Made by a program: the position numbers and the translations under genes. A DNA stretch of 5,326 nucleotides from Persephonella sp. GTDB lineage: Bacteria; Aquificota; Aquificia; Aquificales; Hydrogenothermaceae. Shown here one piece after another: positions 1-3,383 of this stretch (the first letter of the stretch is position 1; each line of letters opens with the position of its first letter). The notes beneath the pieces are model-generated. The model saw only the letters and a list, made by a program, of their open reading frames with translations, made no database searches and was not told the origin of the DNA. The stretch covers positions 1 through 5,326 of the forward strand of contig JALWKR010000102.1 of NCBI GenBank assembly GCA_027081375.1, given 5' to 3'.

Positions 1-786
1 GATATAAAATGCAAATATAGATATAACCAGAAAGCCAATGAGAAACACACCTGTAAAATATATTTCTATTTCTTTTAAAGGTAAAAATACAATATCTTTA
101 TTTATCTGGGATATAAGAACCCAGTTCTTTAAGGGGGCTATAGAAAATGTTTTTGCGTAATAGATATATTTGTCATTCTCAAAAGTAGAATCATTAAAAG
201 CAGAAAAAGGGATTTCTTTAATAAATCCAACCTGATGTCCTGTTTTTTTATTTATCATACTTAAAGAGGAAAGATTGTTCTTAAAAAGAAAGTCTTTCAG
301 GTTTTTGGCATAAAACAGATGATATATATAGCCTATTTTCTTTTTATTAAATGATGCAAAAATAGGTAAGTTAATAGGTATATATTCATTACTCTCTAAG
401 AAGCCTAAAGAAAATATGTTTTTTCCTACTAAACTTCTATTTGTAGAAGCAACAATATAACCGTTTTTGTTAGAAACTATTAAAGGTCCCTTTAAGTGAT
501 AGTTTATTTCAATCTGATCTAGGAATATCTGTATTCTTTTGTCAACATCGTTTGTAAGAATATCATCTAAAATTTGAGCTTTTGACCAGAAAGTTATATT
601 CTTTAACAAAGAAGTAAAATAATCTGAAATATTTTTCTTTATTAGATCAATGTTCTGAATTTGTTGATTTTCAATATTTTCTCTAATATAGTTTTCTACA
701 TATTTAAAAACGTATACTGATACCAATCCATAGGGGAGTAAAGTAAGAATAAAAAGAGCTATAAACAGTTTCCAGCGAATACTCAT
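1..786 (-). CDS. Membrane sensor protein with periplasmic Cache-like domain, probably a histidine kinase (3' part missing)
   Basis: The frame is open from an ATG at 784-786 to the left edge, giving 262 N-terminal residues. A short basic N-terminus (MSIRWK) leads into a hydrophobic segment at about residues 7-24. A soluble region of about 215 residues follows, and a second strongly hydrophobic segment at 243-262 is cut by the edge. This is the topology of a transmembrane receptor with an extracytoplasmic sensor. The segment GYIVASTNRSLVGK (109-122) and the KNW-VLISQINKD segment (220-230) just before the second membrane helix are typical of double Cache (dCache) domains, which bind small ligands such as amino acids or carboxylates. 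The start codon overlaps the stop of the upstream receiver-domain gene in an ATGA, so translation is probably coupled. No HAMP, HisKA, HATPase or GGDEF part is visible. Histidine kinase is inferred from the adjacent response regulator; a diguanylate cyclase or chemoreceptor is possible. The ligand is unknown. Confidence 0.85.
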   Translation of the reverse strand, partial: MSIRWKLFIALFILTLLPYGLVSVYVFKYVENYIRENIENQQIQNIDLIKKNISDYFTSLLKNITFWSKAQILDDILTNDVDKRIQIFLDQIEINYHLKGPLIVSNKNGYIVASTNRSLVGKNIFSLGFLESNEYIPINLPIFASFNKKKIGYIYHLFYAKNLKDFLFKNNLSSLSMINKKTGHQVGFIKEIPFSAFNDSTFENDKYIYYAKTFSIAPLKNWVLISQINKDIVFLPLKEIEIYFTGVFLIGFLVISIFAFYI

Positions 787-1115
787 TTTAAATATCTTTT
801 TATAGTATTTACTAAAACATCAATATCTACAGGTTTTACAATATATTCCATTTCACTTTGAAAATCACTATCTGCCACTGCAGTTAGAAATATAACTGGT
901 ATATTTTTGTCCTTAATTTTTTCATATATCTGAAACCCATTAATATCTGGCATCATAACATCAAGAATTATAAGGTCAGGATGTTCATCGTTTATCTTTT
1001 CTAGTCCACCTTTTCCTGTTTCTGCTTCTATAACTTCTATGTTTTCTTTTTGTAATACAAGTTTAAGTAAATATCTGTTTTGGGGATCATCATCTACTAT
1101 TAAAATCTTTTTCAT
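783..1115 (-). CDS. Stand-alone receiver-domain response regulator with a shortened α4 region
   Basis: This 110-residue protein is only a CheY-like receiver domain with no output domain. Visible signatures are the acidic pocket DDD at 8-10, the phospho-acceptor Asp52 in ILDVMMPDING, the switch Thr78 in FLTA and the conserved Lys94 in VKP. It should accept phosphate from a histidine kinase, most likely the membrane sensor encoded immediately downstream, and act through a protein partner or as a phosphorelay intermediate. The Thr78-Lys94 distance is 16 residues, where CheY and OmpR-type receivers have about 22, so roughly six residues are missing from the α4/β5 region in frame. The start is supported by the usual KKILIVDDD opening and a GAAGG ribosome binding site 9 nt upstream. 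The 5' end overlaps the preceding gene by 26 nt and the 3' end overlaps the sensor gene by 4 nt. The direct target cannot be told from sequence. Confidence 0.93.
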   Translation of the reverse strand: MKKILIVDDDPQNRYLLKLVLQKENIEVIEAETGKGGLEKINDEHPDLIILDVMMPDINGFQIYEKIKDKNIPVIFLTAVADSDFQSEMEYIVKPVDIDVLVNTIKRYLK

Positions 1116-1542
1116 TTACATTAACCTTCAAAATACATTTAATTTTTAAAGATTTATCTAAATAATCTTTTGTTAAATATCCTATAGAACCCTCAACATT
1201 TTGCAAGAATTTTTTTACAGCTTTTTGAGATTTTAAAACAATAGGAGGAACAACCCCTTCGTAATATTTCTCATTCCAGTATATATTAAGCTCTTCTTGA
1301 GTCATATTTAGAACATATTTATTGAAAATTTTTCTTAAAAAATTATCTGAAGGAAGGTTTACAGGGATTACTCTTACATGTTTTATAAAAATTTTTTCTT
1401 TTAAATATATACTTTTTAAGTCAGAACATTTAATATCTATATCTGTTTTTGCACCTGTTACTATGTATATAGTAAATTCCTTTCCTATGGATACTCCACA
1501 ACTTATTAAAAAGATCATTAAAACAAGCAAGTATTTTTTCAT
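1090..1542 (-). CDS. Small PstS-like periplasmic substrate-binding-like protein, possible lipoprotein
   Basis: With the ATG at 1540-1542 this is a 150-residue exported protein. A basic start (MKK) and hydrophobic stretch end in a lipobox, LISC, with Cys15 as the candidate lipidated residue; ordinary signal-peptidase I cleavage after SIG20 is an alternative. The mature part resembles the short phosphate-binding-protein-like (PBP superfamily) proteins: IPVN at 59-62, FLRKIF at 68-73, a Trp at 89, the EGVVPP turn at 95-100, a VKKFLQN helix and the late GSIGYL motif at 118-123. Full PstS proteins are about 320 residues, so this is roughly half a typical binding protein and its ligand may not be phosphate. 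Its start overlaps the stop of the β-barrel gene by one base (TGATG) with no clear Shine-Dalgarno, suggesting translational coupling. A TTG at 1543-1545 would add one residue but is less likely. A role in delivering or sensing a solute for the adjacent porin and sensor is inference. Confidence 0.8.
   Translation of the reverse strand: MKKYLLVLMIFLISCGVSIGKEFTIYIVTGAKTDIDIKCSDLKSIYLKEKIFIKHVRVIPVNLPSDNFLRKIFNKYVLNMTQEELNIYWNEKYYEGVVPPIVLKSQKAVKKFLQNVEGSIGYLTKDYLDKSLKIKCILKVNVNEKDFNSR
1125..1129 (-). promoter_or_regulatory. Ribosome binding site of the receiver-domain gene
   Basis: GAAGG on the minus strand lies 9 nt before the ATG at 1113-1115 and inside the upstream reading frame. It supports this start and gives the response regulator independent translation initiation despite the 26-nt overlap. 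Confidence 0.6.
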
Positions 1543-2537
1543 CAAAACAGCACTGCAAAAGAGGATCTTATATAGTCATCTTTTCTTTCATAAAACTGGT
1601 ATTCAACCTTAAAAGAGATGTTAAATCTAGGTCTAAAATTCAGTGTAAAAGTCCATATATCAACATGATGTTTATCTGAAGTATCGTAAAGGCCGTCTTT
1701 TCTAAAGATAAAATATGTTTTGTTAAAGATCCTTTTAACAAGCTGAAGGTAATATGTTATCTTTCCGTACTCTTTATGTTTGACTTTCTTTTTACTTTTT
1801 TCATTTGCATAGTAAACTTCTGAAGAAAAGAAAAAGGATTTTATTTTCGTTTTTCCGTATAAACCTAGGAACTTATATTCTTCCTGTGCTTTTTCTTCCT
1901 CAAATATTCCACCATTTATTCCAATTTTTTTATTAACATCAAATAGTTTTTCTACCTGAAATCCTATAATGTCCTCTGTTTTTAGATTATTATAAGAACT
2001 GTTTATACTTTTGTTTTTTTGAATAAAAAACTCATACTTTATATTCTCTTTAGTAGGAAAATATCCATTTATGTTTATTCCTGTTGTAAACATTGGAAAA
2101 AAAGCAGTTGATACAAGAGGATCAGAAACAGTCCATTTTAAAGCATCTATATGAATTTTATTCCAGATTCCAAGAGGAGTAAGAAATCTACCTATTTTTA
2201 TATTAAAAAAATCATTATAGTGATAACTTAAAAATATTCTCTCTATCTCAAACTCTATATCCCAGTATTTATTTTTTCTACTGCTAGAAGATACATATAT
2301 ATTATTTGCCTCAAATTCAGAAAAAAGTGAAAATTTCCCAAAGAAAATTTTAGAGAGTAAAGCTATATCATCAAATTTTATCTCATTTTCACTACCTTTT
2401 TTCCAGTAATTTATAGATATATAGCTTCCTAGCCATAGATGATTATCTATATTTAAGCCCCTTCCAAACTGATAAAATAAATCTCCCCCATAGCTAAACG
2501 TATAAAAAAGTAAAAATGCAAAAGTTATCTTTCTCAT
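1542..2537 (-). CDS. Outer-membrane β-barrel protein, porin-like
   Basis: This 331-residue protein begins with a signal peptide (MRK, then a hydrophobic stretch to about residue 16, with likely cleavage near SYGG, 15-18). The rest is rich in Tyr, Phe and Trp, has many short alternating polar/apolar strands separated by charged turns, lacks cysteine and ends in Phe331. The terminal Phe is the usual C-terminal signal for BAM-mediated insertion. The GRFLTPLGIWN segment (116-126), then SDPLVSTAFFP (138-148), resembles the G-K/R-F-x-T-P-x-G motif of porin-like proteins in which a strand is followed by an inward loop. It is shorter than MtrB-type barrels (about 700 aa) and close to small porins. 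It is the first gene of the four-gene overlapping cluster and follows a terminator. No Shine-Dalgarno is visible before the ATG. The substrate is unknown; the adjacent PstS-like gene suggests an anion or small solute channel, as inference. Confidence 0.8.
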   Translation of the reverse strand: MRKITFAFLLFYTFSYGGDLFYQFGRGLNIDNHLWLGSYISINYWKKGSENEIKFDDIALLSKIFFGKFSLFSEFEANNIYVSSSSRKNKYWDIEFEIERIFLSYHYNDFFNIKIGRFLTPLGIWNKIHIDALKWTVSDPLVSTAFFPMFTTGININGYFPTKENIKYEFFIQKNKSINSSYNNLKTEDIIGFQVEKLFDVNKKIGINGGIFEEEKAQEEYKFLGLYGKTKIKSFFFSSEVYYANEKSKKKVKHKEYGKITYYLQLVKRIFNKTYFIFRKDGLYDTSDKHHVDIWTFTLNFRPRFNISFKVEYQFYERKDDYIRSSFAVLF

Positions 2538-2567
2538 AGATAAAGATTGTTATGTGATTAAAAAATT

Positions 2568-2573
2568 ATTATA
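2568..2573 (-). promoter_or_regulatory. Possible -10 element for the β-barrel/sensor cluster
   Basis: A perfect TATAAT on the minus strand follows directly on the U-tract of the terminator and lies about 30 nt before the ATG at 2537. No convincing TTGACA-like box is found at 16-18 bp spacing; the 17-bp position reads TGATTA. In such AT-rich DNA the match may be chance. It is the only promoter-like signal in the 52-bp gap. Confidence 0.25.
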
Positions 2574-2606
2574 AAAAAAGAGGAGGCTACTAATCATCCT
2601 CCTCTT
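2573..2606 (-). terminator. Intrinsic terminator overlapping the 3' end of the lipoprotein gene
   Basis: The minus-strand RNA can form a 9-bp perfect stem, AAGAGGAGG (2606-2598) with CCTCCTCTT (2586-2578), around an 11-nt loop that contains the TAG stop codon. A run of seven T (2579-2573) overlaps the end of the 3' arm and continues past it. The 5' arm is made by the last Glu codons and the start of the final Asp codons, so the terminator is partly inside the coding sequence. It should separate this gene from the downstream β-barrel cluster. Confidence 0.85.
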
Positions 2607-3324
2607 CTTCTTCATCATCGTGATCGTCATCATCATCTTTTTTCTTTTTATCTTTATCTTTTTTTCTTTCTTTTTTATGTTTTTTCTCTTTTTCCTTTTC
2701 TTCTAACACATCAGGTATGTTGTTTGTATTATTATCTTCCATAGTATCTGGATAACCGTCCTTATTTCTATCTTCTATTCCATCAAACTGTTTATTTTTG
2801 TTTTTATCTGTTTCAAGAAGATCTGGCTTCTGGTTAAAGTTCCTATCATAAGAAAATCTTTCATCTTTTCTAAGCTGAGCTTTTTCATCATCCTTTATTT
2901 CAGGCATTCCTGTATCAAATTTTCCATCACTGTTACTATCAATAAGAAGAATATCTATTTTTACTGTTTTTCCATTAAGGAATACAGCATTCTTATCTCC
3001 CCTTCTTACATAAGCCACTGGCTGTAAGTTTTTATCAAATAAAACAAAGGAGTATGTTTTTCCTCTCTTAAGATTTATCTCATAATTTCCAGCATAATCA
3101 ACAAATCCTGTTACAAATAGTGGAGATCCATTTTCATAAGTTGCTGCGAGAATATATCTTATACCAAAATCTTTTGCTGATTGTGTTTCTATATAGTCTG
3201 ACGTTTTTAAACTCCCATAAACATATGTTAAGTCTATGTTATTTGAAGAAACTTGATTACTACCACCTCCACAGGAGACCAATATAAAAAGCAGTGGTAG
3301 TATTAAAAACTTAATTTTTTTCAT
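2590..3324 (-). CDS. Surface-type lipoprotein with calcium-type repeats and a two-block charged tail; haem-free paralogue of the upstream cytochrome stalk
   Basis: This 244-residue lipoprotein has a signal peptide ending in the lipobox LVSC, with Cys18 as the lipidation site. The next residues are Gly rather than Asp, compatible with outer-membrane location. Residues about 30-128 look like a β-sandwich of the carboxypeptidase-regulatory type (DYAGNYEINLKRGKTYSFVL at 76-95). Five D-x-N-x-[DN]-x-x-x-D units follow at 129, 160, 173, 185 and 197; the last three have a 12-residue period, as in thrombospondin type 3-like calcium-binding repeats. Residues 209-229 are Lys-rich and 230-244 almost only Asp/Glu. 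From KNA at 111-113 onward it aligns with the N-terminal part of the upstream cytochrome (KNAVFL/KNAIYV, KIDILL/KIDLYL, MPEI/IPEI), so the two are paralogues. There are no CXXCH sites. An AAGAGG ribosome binding site supports the start, and terminators lie on both sides. A role as scaffold, calcium-dependent adhesin or partner of the cytochrome is inference. Confidence 0.88.
   Translation of the reverse strand: MKKIKFLILPLLFILVSCGGGSNQVSSNNIDLTYVYGSLKTSDYIETQSAKDFGIRYILAATYENGSPLFVTGFVDYAGNYEINLKRGKTYSFVLFDKNLQPVAYVRRGDKNAVFLNGKTVKIDILLIDSNSDGKFDTGMPEIKDDEKAQLRKDERFSYDRNFNQKPDLLETDKNKNKQFDGIEDRNKDGYPDTMEDNNTNNIPDVLEEKEKEKKHKKERKKDKDKKKKDDDDDHDDEEEEEDD
2593..2700 (-). repeat. Low-complexity charged tail: Lys-rich block then Asp/Glu block
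   Basis: Codons 209-244 of the lipoprotein encode 21 residues dominated by Lys, then 15 residues that are all Asp or Glu except one His. The coding strand is almost pure purine (AAA, AAG, GAA, GAT). The acidic codons are mixed (GAT with GAC, GAA with GAG, one CAC), so this is not a simple triplet expansion. Confidence 0.85.
2710..2940 (-). repeat. Five Asp/Asn calcium-type repeats in the lipoprotein
   Basis: The units are DSNSDGKFD (129-137), DRNFNQKPD (160-168), DKNKNKQFD (173-181), DRNKDGYPD (185-193) and DNNTNNIPD (197-205). Asp or Asn at positions 1, 3 and 5 and Asp at 9 match TSP3/EF-hand-like calcium loops. The Gly at position 6 is missing in three units, so these may bind calcium more weakly than those in the cytochrome. 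Confidence 0.75.
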
Positions 3325-3332
3325 TGCACTAA

Positions 3333-3338
3333 CCTCTT
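3333..3338 (-). promoter_or_regulatory. Ribosome binding site of the lipoprotein gene
   Basis: AAGAGG on the minus strand lies 8 nt before the ATG at 3322-3324. It is the clearest Shine-Dalgarno in the window and fixes the start at the signal peptide. Confidence 0.75.
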
Positions 3339-3348
3339 ACCTTTTATT

Positions 3349-3375
3349 AAAAAAAGGGAGCAGCAGCTCCCTTTT
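3349..3375 (-). terminator. Intrinsic terminator after the multihaem cytochrome gene
   Basis: The minus-strand RNA forms a perfect 10-bp stem, AAAAGGGAGC (3375-3366) with GCTCCCTTTT (3361-3352), closed by a 4-nt loop (TGCT). A run of seven T (3355-3349) overlaps the 3' arm and continues past it. It begins 8 nt after the TAA stop of the cytochrome gene. The next gene starts only 25 nt beyond it and has no visible promoter of its own, so partial read-through is likely. Confidence 0.9.
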
Positions 3376-3383
3376 ACATATAA

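Noticed and set aside
1543..1545. TTG as start codon of the PstS-like gene
   Set aside because: The ATG directly after it gives a normal MKK signal-peptide start and the common TGATG overlap. The TTG adds only one residue.
1322..1612. Plus-strand open frame of 96 codons
   Set aside because: It lies antisense to the PstS-like gene and the end of the β-barrel gene, both well supported. It is rich in Phe, Ile and Lys as expected from AT-rich antisense and has no recognisable domain.
1542..2537. Barrel protein as an MtrB-type porin of a porin-cytochrome conduit
   Set aside because: It is far shorter than MtrB, a terminator separates it from the cytochrome gene, and no small periplasmic cytochrome gene is present in the window. 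A conduit role cannot be excluded but is not supported.
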